Shown here piece after piece: positions 1 to 8,619 of a stretch of 64,000 bases of DNA. Below the pieces are notes generated by a model. The model worked only from the letters and a program-made list of their open reading frames with translations, was not told the DNA's origin and did no database searches. A program made the translations under genes and the position numbers. The stretch is taken from the NCBI GenBank assembly GCA_050633645.1, contig JBOEGX010000004.1, positions 186,001 to 250,000 of the forward strand, in the 5' to 3' direction. This DNA is from UBA1672 sp050633645 (GTDB taxonomy: Bacteria; Pseudomonadota; Alphaproteobacteria; Micavibrionales; Micavibrionaceae). Within the stretch, counting starts at the first letter, position 1. The number at the start of each line of letters is the position of its first letter.

Positions 1-1
1 A

Positions 2-619
2 TTAAAAGCCATTAGTGATATGCGCGCACGCTTGGAAGATGGTACAGGCGCAAAAAACGCCAGTGATTTTATCAATATGCTCTGCACCAGATTATTTGAA
101 CGCATGGAACCTGTCCTTCGTGAGCTAGATGACCGCACAGATCAGGTGGAAGAAGAAATCATCGAAAAACCCGACACTGCATTTCGACACGAAATCATCG
201 ATATACGTAAAAAGGCAATCGTCTTAAGGCGATACATCGCCCCCCAAAAAGACGTCCTTAGCCGCATGTATACGAGCAAGCTCCGCTGGATAGACCCAAC
301 GCATCAACGCCAAATCCATGAAAATCTTGATCGCGTTACACGCTATATCGAAGATTTAGACGCCATCCGTGAACGCGCATCCATTATAAAGGATGAGCTA
401 GCCAATATCATGTCAGACAAAATGAACAAGAATATGTACGTGCTTTCGGTGGTCGCAGCCGTATTTCTTCCTCTCGGATTTTTAACAGGACTACTAGGCA
501 TTAACGTTGGTGGAATGCCTGGCGCGGATAACGGCGCAGCCTTCTGGATTGTATGCCTGTTATGCGTCGGCGTCGGCATCGGCCTGCTTGCTCTATTCAA
601 AAAATTGAAATGGATATAA
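2..619 (+). CDS. zntB: ZntB/CorA-family divalent cation channel, C-terminal part
   Basis: This is the C-terminal 205 or so residues of a CorA-superfamily inner-membrane cation channel; the frame is open to the left edge, so the N-terminus lies outside the window. The visible part is a long helical stalk followed by two transmembrane segments near the end (about 'VLSVVAAVFLPLGFLTGLLG' and 'FWIVCLLCVGVGIGLLALF'). The loop between them carries GINVGGMPG. CorA Mg channels have GMN at this point, whereas ZntB zinc transporters have GIN-GG-PG, so I prefer ZntB (family knowledge). The protein ends in basic residues facing the cytoplasm, as usual. Its stop codon lies one base before the next ATG, which suggests co-transcription with the following small gene. 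The ion specificity is inferred. Confidence 0.85.
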   Translation, partial: LKAISDMRARLEDGTGAKNASDFINMLCTRLFERMEPVLRELDDRTDQVEEEIIEKPDTAFRHEIIDIRKKAIVLRRYIAPQKDVLSRMYTSKLRWIDPTHQRQIHENLDRVTRYIEDLDAIRERASIIKDELANIMSDKMNKNMYVLSVVAAVFLPLGFLTGLLGINVGGMPGADNGAAFWIVCLLCVGVGIGLLALFKKLKWI

Positions 620-620
620 A

Positions 621-1067
621 ATGCACGCACTCCCTCCACCTCCTGCTGTTATATCTATACCAGTTATTCAATATAACATATCATTGGAAATAGATGTCTT
701 AACAATCTCTGTTGATCATGCGCGCTATGACGCTATTGCCCAAAAAGCCATCCTCGACTTGAACCAAGCCTACGAAAAATCAGGGAAAATAATGAGCCAT
801 AAAGGGAAAACAATCGCCCTGACATATCAAGGCAAAATTAAAACTGGTGACATTAAAGATTGCCCAGAAGTACGCGTTCCCTACACAGATATAAAGCGCG
901 ACATTAACTTTATAAAAAACACGGTCACATTGACCATTTCAAATATAAACCAGGACCTTGCCGATAGAATAAGTACATCACATTGCCTGAGTGTTGATAG
1001 CTATACGGTAAAAAAAGTAGTAAACCCTGATTTCGATAAAAAACCAGGCAGCAAACTAAACCGTTAA
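621..1067 (+). CDS. Hypothetical protein, 148 residues
   Basis: I do not recognise this protein. It starts one base after the zntB stop codon, so it is probably translated from the same message. It begins with a proline-rich stretch (MHALPPPP) and then alternates beta-type segments with charged residues. There is no clear signal peptide or membrane helix. The C-terminus is lysine rich. The last 12 bases overlap the 3' end of a convergent small gene on the other strand. It could be a small lineage-specific protein; function unknown. Confidence 0.55.
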   Translation: MHALPPPPAVISIPVIQYNISLEIDVLTISVDHARYDAIAQKAILDLNQAYEKSGKIMSHKGKTIALTYQGKIKTGDIKDCPEVRVPYTDIKRDINFIKNTVTLTISNINQDLADRISTSHCLSVDSYTVKKVVNPDFDKKPGSKLNR

Positions 1068-1322
1068 ACATTCTTCTGGGGTGGTAGAAAAAATCTCAAA
1101 CGAATGATCATCATCCATTTTATCAAATGGAGAGCGCAGAGGAATATCCAAGTGCCGCGCAACGGCAAAGACATTTCCCTCGTAAAAATCATGCAAGGAA
1201 CTATCGCCGCCCATTTCAAGACGTTCCGCCTGATTATCAATAACCGCCAACGTAAGGCGCTTATACTCATCACGCGCTTGCAAGGAAAGATTATTGAAAA
1301 CTTTCAAATCTGGTTTAGGCAT
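1056..1322 (-). CDS. Hypothetical protein, 88 residues, downstream of lpd
   Basis: I do not recognise this small acidic soluble protein. It lies nine bases downstream of the lpd stop codon on the same strand, so it is probably the last gene of the lpd transcript. It has no membrane segment and no cysteine cluster. Its 3' end overlaps the convergent gene ending at 1067 by 12 bases. An overlapping frame on the same strand (1064-1273) is a shadow. Function unknown. Confidence 0.55.
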   Translation of the reverse strand: MPKPDLKVFNNLSLQARDEYKRLTLAVIDNQAERLEMGGDSSLHDFYEGNVFAVARHLDIPLRSPFDKMDDDHSFEIFSTTPEECLTV

Positions 1323-1331
1323 AAAGCCCCC

Positions 1332-2720
1332 TTATATATGGATTGGGCGTTTATGCACCGCAAGCGCTGCCTCTTTCACCACTTCCGTCAATGTTGGATG
1401 TGCATGACAAGTGCGACCGATATCCTCGGATGTTCCTTGAAATTCCATCACAGTCACAACTTCGGAAATCAGGTCACCAACGTTCGGCCCAATCATATGC
1501 GCGCCCAAAATGCGATCAGTTTGCGCATCAGCCAATATTTTCACAAAGCCGTCCGTCGCACCCATTGCACGTGCACGACCATTCGCCATAAACGGGAATT
1601 TACCGACATTATATTTAACGCCTACTTCTTTAAGCTGCTCTTCGGTTTTGCCCACACTTGCCACTTCTGGCCAAGTATAAACAACACCAGGGATGCAATC
1701 ATAATCAATATGACCACTTTGCCCTGCCAGAATTTCCGCCAATACAACGCCCTCATCTTCCGCCTTATGCGCAAGCATCGGCCCCTTAATGACATCACCA
1801 ATCGCAAAGATCCCCTCGACAGATGTTTCAAAAAATTCATCTGTTTCGATTCGTCCACGTTCGTCCAATTTAATACCTACTTTTTCAAGACCAAGACCAT
1901 CTGTGTAAGGCTTACGACCAATCGCCATCAAAACGACATCCGCCTTAACCGTTTCGGCTTTTCCACCTGCGGCTGGCTCAACCGAAAGCTCAACACCTTT
2001 GGCAGATGTTTTCGCGCCCGTTACTTTAGACGAAAGCTTCAAGTCAATCCCTTGCTTAGCGAACAATTTCTTCGCCTCTTTACGGATTTCATTATCCATG
2101 CCAGGCAGGATATTATCCATAAATTCAACAACGGTCACCTCCGCGCCCAAACGACGCCATACGGTACCATGCTCTAACCCAATCACGCCGCCGCCAATCA
2201 CTACCATTTTCTTCGGCACTTCGGAGAGCTCAAGCGCGCCCGTAGAAGACACAATGCGCTTCTCGTCAATTTCAATATTCGGAAGTGATATAACATCCGA
2301 CCCCGTCGCAATAATAATATTATCAGCTTCGTAAGTATCTTTACCAACCTTAACTTTACCTGCTTCAACGATTTCCGCCGCGCCAGTAATGCTCGTAATT
2401 TTGTTCTTTTTCATCAAAAACTCAATGCCCTTGGTGTTGTCAGAAACAACCGCATCTTTATGCTTCATCATGTTTTTAAGGTTAAGCTTCGGCTTACACT
2501 CAACTCCCATCTCCGCCATATGATGCCCTGCATCCTCATATTTTTCAGACGCACTAAGCAATGCCTTCGATGGTATACACCCAACGTTCAAACATGTCCC
2601 GCCAAGCGTTTTACGCTTTTCTATTATTGCCGTTTTCATTCCAAGTTGCGCACAGCGTATAGCCGCAACATACCCACCAGGACCAGCACCAATGATAACA
2701 ACTTCAAATTTTTTTGACAT
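1332..2720 (-). CDS. lpd: Dihydrolipoyl dehydrogenase (E3 of 2-oxoglutarate dehydrogenase)
   Basis: This FAD flavoprotein reoxidises the dihydrolipoyl group of the E2 subunit and passes electrons to NAD+. From the start chosen here it has 462 residues. The FAD-binding GAGPGG is at residues 11-16, the redox disulfide is C43/C48 in GGTCLNVGCIPSK, and the catalytic His-Glu pair is H441/E446 in HAHPTLTE. An upstream in-frame start at 2744 would add eight basic residues with no family support; the ATG at 2720 places the flavin motif correctly and has an AGGCG-type ribosome site. It belongs to the mdh-sucCDA-odhB-lpd module, although a 953-residue unknown gene sits directly upstream instead of odhB. 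It may also serve other 2-oxoacid dehydrogenases. Confidence 0.97.
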   Translation of the reverse strand: MSKKFEVVIIGAGPGGYVAAIRCAQLGMKTAIIEKRKTLGGTCLNVGCIPSKALLSASEKYEDAGHHMAEMGVECKPKLNLKNMMKHKDAVVSDNTKGIEFLMKKNKITSITGAAEIVEAGKVKVGKDTYEADNIIIATGSDVISLPNIEIDEKRIVSSTGALELSEVPKKMVVIGGGVIGLEHGTVWRRLGAEVTVVEFMDNILPGMDNEIRKEAKKLFAKQGIDLKLSSKVTGAKTSAKGVELSVEPAAGGKAETVKADVVLMAIGRKPYTDGLGLEKVGIKLDERGRIETDEFFETSVEGIFAIGDVIKGPMLAHKAEDEGVVLAEILAGQSGHIDYDCIPGVVYTWPEVASVGKTEEQLKEVGVKYNVGKFPFMANGRARAMGATDGFVKILADAQTDRILGAHMIGPNVGDLISEVVTVMEFQGTSEDIGRTCHAHPTLTEVVKEAALAVHKRPIHI

Positions 2721-2813
2721 TTTTCGCCTAAACCTTATGTTCAATCATAAAAAAACCTTACGATCACGCTTATAAAACATGCGATAAACTTGTGCAACCG
2801 TGAAAGACGATAA

Positions 2814-5675
2814 TCAGGCGATATCATAATCTTCAAACTGATGATCAAGGGCGTGCTTTTCAACAGCTTCTCGAATTGTCGGATGAGGTGATGTCCATCC
2901 CCCCAAATCCATCAACCAATTATAAAGCGGGTTTTTAACCTCTTCAAACGGATGAATTGTTTCAACAGGGTTTTGAACAGGGACATAAATCATATTCTGG
3001 TCTTGTATCTCACCAATTTCTATCAATGTTTCCCGTGGTGTAGACGTTGCATAAACATTAGTCCCTGCATTCAAATCACCGCGCTGCTCCATAATTTCAA
3101 GCAATTCATCATGCGGGGCGATGATGCCACTCGGTAACTCACGTTCGGCATTTTCAATAATCAAATGAATACGATCGGCACCCGCCACACCAAGCTCTTT
3201 CAAAGCCATAATAAACGATATTTCCTGCAAACCACCAATGCCACACCCTTGTGCAACAGAAATCGTTTCCATAGCTGGATCTTTTTGTAATTCATCCATT
3301 TGTAACATTTGCCACATCCGTTCAAAAATATCCGGCGATACAACACCATATCCGCCCCCCATAATTTTACGCATCGCATCAAACGGCGCACCTTCTGTTT
3401 TCATCGCATTCGGATCTTGCGCTCCCATAACCACATGATCACTCCATCCCTCACGGCGCAGCTGTAGCCCCGCCCAAGACACCATCCCCATTGGCCCCGA
3501 CATCCCAAAACCACTTACATTATCAAGCCCATTTAAACCACAATTCACAGGAAGCTCATAAGCATTCTGCAAATCAACCTCATGGGTTGAAGACGCTGAT
3601 TCCAAAAACACAACGGCTTTAGACCGCTTTGGCAAGGCTATTTTTTTATGCTTTGTAAAACAACCAAAATCCTCACTAAACAAAAGCCTTTCTTTAATGT
3701 AGTTGGCATTTTTTCTAACCTTATCCGCCCCGCGATAAAGATGACGCACATTCTGTGCAACCATGTTTGCGCGCTTATAATGATTGGCCATCCTTTCAAA
3801 TTCAGTAAGCTTATCCCCATCACGCAAGAATGCGATAGGAAGCTGAACGCCACTTAATTGCTTATCAACCACGGCACTCGCTGGCATAAGCACGCGATTA
3901 ACCCAAAAATGTTTGTCTTTTTCCATGATAATATTTGGAAACAACAAGGCATTTGCATTATTCACCGTATCACGTATATCGGCGATTGAACGCATCTGAT
4001 CTTTACGGACAGAAAACTGCAAACCTGCCTTTGCCAGTTTTTCGCGGATTTTAATTTCACCTTCCTCTGGGATAGGATGAGGACAATGAACAACTGTATC
4101 TTTAACCTTATCAAACTCTGCTTTCAAATCAATCTTACGCTTTGGCACGCGCGCTGCATCCGAAAAACCGCGTATCGCTTTTGCAATCGCAAGATTTTTA
4201 TTCATCCATGGATCATTTTCATCTTCTAATTCCGCCAGTGTTTCAATACGTCCAACTGGCTTTTGAAAATGCCTTTGTGTTTTAAATTCAGGATTAATAT
4301 TATTAGCAGAAATCATCGGATCAGGGCTAAACTCAAACTCCTGAACAGTTGTAGCCTTATATGCATAATATCTAGGGTTATCCCAATCCTCTTGATCAAG
4401 AGGCATAGACATAACAACGCAATTATCAAGTACGCGTGTATCGACTTCTCTCCCCTCTTTTTCTATTATTTCCTGTAGACCATTTTCTACGACTTTATAA
4501 AAATCGGCGTTTGTTCCAACCGATTGTGATACAGGCTTTGTATCCGCTCCTGGAAATTCCGACAAAAAATGAGATTGATTGAGATAAGGTTGAAAAGCCT
4601 CTGTATCACGCAAACCACGCTCGGCATAAAGCTCCCCTCCATCGTAAAACAAAAGCCCAGTCTGCTCACGCGTGAGTCCCATAGAGTTCAGAACCTCATC
4701 AACATGCGGGTTTTTTTGTTTATCTTGAACAGTCAACAAACCCTTCGCAAAATTATTACCCGCAAATGTAAACTGAAATTCAGGATCGTGCTCACTCTGA
4801 CCACCAATAACTTTTGCGTCCCTTATATTCATCTTCGACCGCTGATCACTTAATGCACGTTTGACATCCTCGATTTTTTCCTGACTGCTGGTTGCTTGAA
4901 AAGTGTTATCAGGAATAATTTGCGGTAATGGTGAAAGCTTTTTCTCTGCATCGAATGCGATTGCCTTCATCCGACCAATAGCAGTATTTTTATCCTCAAC
5001 AACAGCCAAGCGCACAAACTGTGAATTTCTTTCAAAAATTTCGTTTAAATTATCAACCGCCTCCTGATAATCTAAGCCCAACATCTTCAGGACAGGCGTA
5101 AACCGTTCAGTTGAATTATCAATAAGAATTGCACGTTCACCATTATCTTTTCCTCCCACAACACCCCTTAAAATTTTTATGGTTTGAGATAAGGAAACAA
5201 CATCTCCTTTTGCATGTAACATAAGATTCGGAGAACGTTCATAGAGTTGATGATAATCACGAGGATCGCGGAAATGCATATCACCACCCGCAACCGTAAA
5301 ATTATAAAGATGCACCTTAGAGGCCCGGCCAAAAATCACATGATTTGTTTTAAAAAAATCATCATGAAGAGGGTGAACCTTCGTATTAATTTCTTGAACA
5401 CGCGGCTCCCCACCGCGCTTAACTTGCTCCGGCGTTATATAATAGCCTTCTGGGCGGGTATCCAAACTCCGATACATCACCTGATCAAAATCATCTGGAT
5501 AAAGCGCATGTAAATAATCGATGAAAAGCTTTTCTTTTGAAATATCGGGGTCAAGATAAGGCTTCTCTCCACTTAAAACCTTATCCAATAAACCATCAAC
5601 ATACGCCAGATCATCCAACAAAGATAATAAGCCGACCATATCCCCCACTGCGCTCTCTCTATTTTTTTGATACAT
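2814..5675 (-). CDS. Unknown 953-residue protein with LOG-like C-terminal domain
   Basis: I do not recognise a full-length family. The protein has no signal peptide or membrane helix and looks cytoplasmic. From about residue 688 to 890 the sequence resembles a nucleotide-binding Rossmann fold of the LOG/lysine-decarboxylase-like group: a strand leading to ESASST, a glycine turn FGMSGPMGMV near 723, a second glycine turn IMGGGYG near 775, and GCGIGGLQEIS near 810 in the place where LOG proteins have PGGxGTxxE. The threonine and the first PGG of that motif are changed, so the match is weak. The N-terminal 680 residues are mixed alpha/beta and unassigned. It lies 93 bases upstream of lpd on the same strand and may be co-transcribed. 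Its length and position in the TCA cluster are unusual. Confidence 0.8.
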   Translation of the reverse strand: MYQKNRESAVGDMVGLLSLLDDLAYVDGLLDKVLSGEKPYLDPDISKEKLFIDYLHALYPDDFDQVMYRSLDTRPEGYYITPEQVKRGGEPRVQEINTKVHPLHDDFFKTNHVIFGRASKVHLYNFTVAGGDMHFRDPRDYHQLYERSPNLMLHAKGDVVSLSQTIKILRGVVGGKDNGERAILIDNSTERFTPVLKMLGLDYQEAVDNLNEIFERNSQFVRLAVVEDKNTAIGRMKAIAFDAEKKLSPLPQIIPDNTFQATSSQEKIEDVKRALSDQRSKMNIRDAKVIGGQSEHDPEFQFTFAGNNFAKGLLTVQDKQKNPHVDEVLNSMGLTREQTGLLFYDGGELYAERGLRDTEAFQPYLNQSHFLSEFPGADTKPVSQSVGTNADFYKVVENGLQEIIEKEGREVDTRVLDNCVVMSMPLDQEDWDNPRYYAYKATTVQEFEFSPDPMISANNINPEFKTQRHFQKPVGRIETLAELEDENDPWMNKNLAIAKAIRGFSDAARVPKRKIDLKAEFDKVKDTVVHCPHPIPEEGEIKIREKLAKAGLQFSVRKDQMRSIADIRDTVNNANALLFPNIIMEKDKHFWVNRVLMPASAVVDKQLSGVQLPIAFLRDGDKLTEFERMANHYKRANMVAQNVRHLYRGADKVRKNANYIKERLLFSEDFGCFTKHKKIALPKRSKAVVFLESASSTHEVDLQNAYELPVNCGLNGLDNVSGFGMSGPMGMVSWAGLQLRREGWSDHVVMGAQDPNAMKTEGAPFDAMRKIMGGGYGVVSPDIFERMWQMLQMDELQKDPAMETISVAQGCGIGGLQEISFIMALKELGVAGADRIHLIIENAERELPSGIIAPHDELLEIMEQRGDLNAGTNVYATSTPRETLIEIGEIQDQNMIYVPVQNPVETIHPFEEVKNPLYNWLMDLGGWTSPHPTIREAVEKHALDHQFEDYDIA

Positions 5676-5829
5676 TATTATATTATCGCCCTAAAGCACA
5701 CACCCTCGTAACATATATTTTTTGTATCACGCAAACTTTTATTACAAATAAATAATATAACTAGAATATACAACTTTAACAAAGCTTTAACCCCTGCTAT
5801 ATACTCTTTATATCAATGGATATATTATC

Positions 5830-6786
5830 ATGATAAAAACGCCTTTCGACCACATGAAACTCGCCCTTGAAGCGGAAGAAAAAAGCCTCCATCCAACACA
5901 TAAGGTTGGAGCACTGATCTGTGGTTATGATAATTCAGATCATTTCTATGCGATTGCCCACGCCAATCACTGGCCGCCTTTATTGGAACAACATATCGGA
6001 CGCGAAACCAAACTCGGCAAAGCCAGCACAACTGTCCACGCCGAGGTTGCCGCAATTTTAAAGGCCCCCGCCACCGATGGCGCGGAAATTTATGTCACAG
6101 ACCTTCCCTGCCCCAACTGCGCAAAAATCATGGCAGAGGCACGCATCAAAACCATTTATATTGATTCACACACACACAACACACCTTTAGGAAAAAAGCT
6201 CAAACCATTCTTTGATGATATATCACTCCCCATCCTTCAAAGCGCAGGAATTCAAGTTTTTGAAATGGATTGTGAACAAAGCACAATTCACGAATTAGGA
6301 GAGCTACAAACCAATATCCTTCGCCCGATTGAACGTCCCGTTCATCATATCCCTCTTGAAGGTGGACAAATTCACATAGACCATTTCAACGCAATGATAG
6401 AGGAACAGCACGCCGTTCTAAACGCTCCATTCGCCGCATGCTACGCCAAAAGCGACCTCGATCAATACACGTTTTTATGCGCGCAAAGCCACCGCTCTAT
6501 GGGGCTTACAAAAAACCAAGCAGAGGAAATTAGCGCCGCACAAAACAAATACACACCCACAATTCAACCCATCAACCGTCTACTCCTAACCTGCGCGCGC
6601 TATGGGCTAAAAATTGATGAGAATTATCTCTACTCATCACAAACCCCAAGCTCCCGCGAATTCGTAAACCTCATCGGCGCGGGCTACACCTCATTATCCA
6701 TTGGCGATAAAACAAAATGCATAGATGAATGGGGGATAATGGCCTTGAAACAACTGACAAATCATAATATTCTTAAACTCATTTAA
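5830..6786 (+). CDS. Cytidine/dCMP-type deaminase with degenerate second deaminase domain
   Basis: This 318-residue soluble protein has an N-terminal zinc-dependent deaminase domain. H70 and the proton-shuttling E72 are in TVHAEV, and the zinc cysteines C94 and C97 are in LPCPNCAK. This is the classical HAE...PCxxC signature of the cytidine deaminase superfamily. Residues about 200-318 look like a copy of the same fold: 'LDQYTFLCAQSHRS' matches 'SDHFYAIAHANHW', PINRLL stands where VHAEVA should be, and QTPSSREFVN stands where LPCPNCAKI should be. All metal ligands are lost in this half. The substrate (free nucleotide, nucleoside or RNA) cannot be told from sequence. The gene is divergent from the 953-residue gene and precedes a glycosyltransferase gene on the same strand by 41 bases. 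Confidence 0.85.
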   Translation: MIKTPFDHMKLALEAEEKSLHPTHKVGALICGYDNSDHFYAIAHANHWPPLLEQHIGRETKLGKASTTVHAEVAAILKAPATDGAEIYVTDLPCPNCAKIMAEARIKTIYIDSHTHNTPLGKKLKPFFDDISLPILQSAGIQVFEMDCEQSTIHELGELQTNILRPIERPVHHIPLEGGQIHIDHFNAMIEEQHAVLNAPFAACYAKSDLDQYTFLCAQSHRSMGLTKNQAEEISAAQNKYTPTIQPINRLLLTCARYGLKIDENYLYSSQTPSSREFVNLIGAGYTSLSIGDKTKCIDEWGIMALKQLTNHNILKLI

Positions 6787-6827
6787 AAATATCTTGCGTA
6801 TCTCACCCACGCCCCTAAGATAATTTC

Positions 6828-7778
6828 ATGAATGATGCCCTGAAATTATTATCAAAAAGCCTAAAGCCATTCGGGTATCATATCCGTAAATTTAACACGC
6901 CCAATTTGCTAAAACTTAACGCGGTTGAAACACCCGAAAACATGCAAAACGTCAAATCTTTGCGCCTTTCGATTGATCATCCGCACATCACAAAAGATGC
7001 AAACACAAACCACATGATCATCTATATGCGTACTTGCATTCGTGCCAATCGTAATATCGATAAAACCGCACGCATCACAGGCGTAACGTTAGAGGAACAC
7101 ACGCTAAGGTGCCTAAATTCCCTTCTCAAATCCATCAGCCACGCGCAAAATCATATGACAGGAAAAACGATTGAACTTATTGTTCTGGATGATCGGTCAG
7201 ACGCAGAGCCTTTAAACAAAATCAAAGCACTGGTTGAAACCGCCACCTGCCCGCACACGATAAAAACAACAAAAGAAACAGGGCAAGGCAATTCCCTCCA
7301 TCAACAATTCAAGGACAGCAGCACACAAAACGCGCTGCTCTATTTCTGCGAAGATGATTACCTGCATGAAGAAGACGCAATTAAAACCTGTTGGGAGTTC
7401 TATGATAAAATAATGCACGACATGGGCACGCATTCCTTTATCTACCCGCAGGAACACCCCGTGATATATGATAATTTATACCCGTCCTATATTGTTTTAG
7501 GGAGCGACCGCCACTGGCGCACCATCCGCAACGCAACACATACGTTTATCACTCACGGGCATATCGTACGCGATTTCTGGGATTATTTCGAAAACACAAA
7601 ATATGTAGGGGTAAAGAAAAAGCGAAAACTGGGGTCAGAAGCGCGGACAACGAATAAGCTATTCAAACACATCCCCGCATTTTCACCCTTAAAGCCAGCC
7701 GCAGTGCACCTACAATTCGAAGAAACCGTTCCCCCGCTCTATGATTGGAAGAATTTGTGGGAGAGTAATAAAATTTAA
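6828..7778 (+). CDS. Glycosyltransferase, GT-A fold (family 2-like)
   Basis: This soluble 316-residue protein resembles nucleotide-sugar dependent GT-A glycosyltransferases. A strand-turn 'IELIVLDDRSD' at about 112-122 fits the nucleotide-binding element. 'LLYFCEDDYLHEEDA' near 170 fits the DxD-type metal-binding loop followed by a helix. There is no transmembrane segment, so it would act at the cytoplasmic face on a lipid- or protein-linked acceptor. Donor and acceptor are unknown. Many basic residues near the C-terminus (VKKKRK) could aid membrane contact. Its stop codon abuts the stop of a convergent protease gene with no base between them. Confidence 0.7.
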   Translation: MNDALKLLSKSLKPFGYHIRKFNTPNLLKLNAVETPENMQNVKSLRLSIDHPHITKDANTNHMIIYMRTCIRANRNIDKTARITGVTLEEHTLRCLNSLLKSISHAQNHMTGKTIELIVLDDRSDAEPLNKIKALVETATCPHTIKTTKETGQGNSLHQQFKDSSTQNALLYFCEDDYLHEEDAIKTCWEFYDKIMHDMGTHSFIYPQEHPVIYDNLYPSYIVLGSDRHWRTIRNATHTFITHGHIVRDFWDYFENTKYVGVKKKRKLGSEARTTNKLFKHIPAFSPLKPAAVHLQFEETVPPLYDWKNLWESNKI

Positions 7779-8558
7779 TCAAACTTCAAATTCATCAATA
7801 CAGTGAGCCGACTCTGGACGGAACAAAAAATTATCTACAAAATCAGCAACTTGCTGAGGATTAGAGCCCTTTAAAATTTCAGAAGCCTGAACAGAAGTAG
7901 AGGACATAGATGCTTTTACAGCAATAGCTGAAAAAATAGAGATAATATATCCATCATCATTCAAAATAGGAGACCCAGAGTGCCCTTGGTGCAACAACGG
8001 TTCTTGCGTTTCAAAATAGGATAATGAATTAATATCCATTCCAGTTGGATTATCATGCAAATCCCCTTGAGAAAAAGAAGGATGAGCCGCATTTAAAAAA
8101 TGAGTTCCCATAACATCCGCCACAACTTCCTTATTCCCATGAATATTTTTAGCAAACACAGTACCTATACGACCGTTCTTTTGAATATCAATATTACTCA
8201 ACAAATGCCTATTTACTGGCCTAGTATAAACATCAGCTCCTATTGTTTTATCCAGCTCCACAATACATAAATCGTGCTCTGTTTTACGTGATTTATAACC
8301 ACCGTCTATCATACTGGCGGTATCACCCTTATGATTAGAAAACTCCAAGCCACTTTTCTGTGCCCCAGAAATAACATGCCATGCTGTCAAAACATGACTA
8401 GGCGTTATAAAAACACCATTACCAAACCCTTTTTGAATACCACCTACAACACGTTCTATTCTATTAATTTCACAAACAGATTTAAAATATTCTGCTTTTT
8501 GCTCTTCTGATAATGACATATTAATATCCGCTTTTGTTTTTATACTTTTATCATGCAT
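7779..8558 (-). CDS. Trypsin-like serine protease (S1 fold)
   Basis: The protein has a complete S1/Deg-type catalytic triad in order: His in VLTAWHVIS, Asp in EHDLCIVEL, and Ser in HQGHSGSPIL. The final motif is the GxSGSP oxyanion loop typical of the trypsin-like peptidase group that includes bacterial DegP-like and V8-like enzymes. No PDZ domain follows. No clear N-terminal signal peptide is visible from either start (8558 or the in-frame ATG at 8519), so the enzyme may be cytoplasmic or exported by another route. It lies alone on the minus strand, downstream of the odhB terminator, so it probably has its own promoter. Substrate unknown. Confidence 0.85.
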   Translation of the reverse strand: MHDKSIKTKADINMSLSEEQKAEYFKSVCEINRIERVVGGIQKGFGNGVFITPSHVLTAWHVISGAQKSGLEFSNHKGDTASMIDGGYKSRKTEHDLCIVELDKTIGADVYTRPVNRHLLSNIDIQKNGRIGTVFAKNIHGNKEVVADVMGTHFLNAAHPSFSQGDLHDNPTGMDINSLSYFETQEPLLHQGHSGSPILNDDGYIISIFSAIAVKASMSSTSVQASEILKGSNPQQVADFVDNFLFRPESAHCIDEFEV

Positions 8559-8572
8559 CCCACAAAAAAGTC

Positions 8573-8601
8573 AAAAGCCCTCCAAATCGAAGGGCTTTTT
8601 A
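8573..8601 (-). terminator. Intrinsic terminator of odhB
   Basis: A perfect nine-base stem (AAAAGCCCT at 8573-8581 paired with AGGGCTTTT at 8591-8599) encloses a nine-base loop. Read on the minus strand it ends in a U-rich tail. It lies 19 bases after the odhB stop codon and upstream of the protease gene, so it separates the two units. Confidence 0.85.
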
Positions 8602-8619
8602 TAAATTCACAAAAAACTA

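Noticed and set aside
1104..2177. Long open frame of 357 codons antisense to lpd
   Set aside because: It has no family signature, is rich in His, Arg and Phe as expected for a shadow, and runs over both lpd and the small gene after it.
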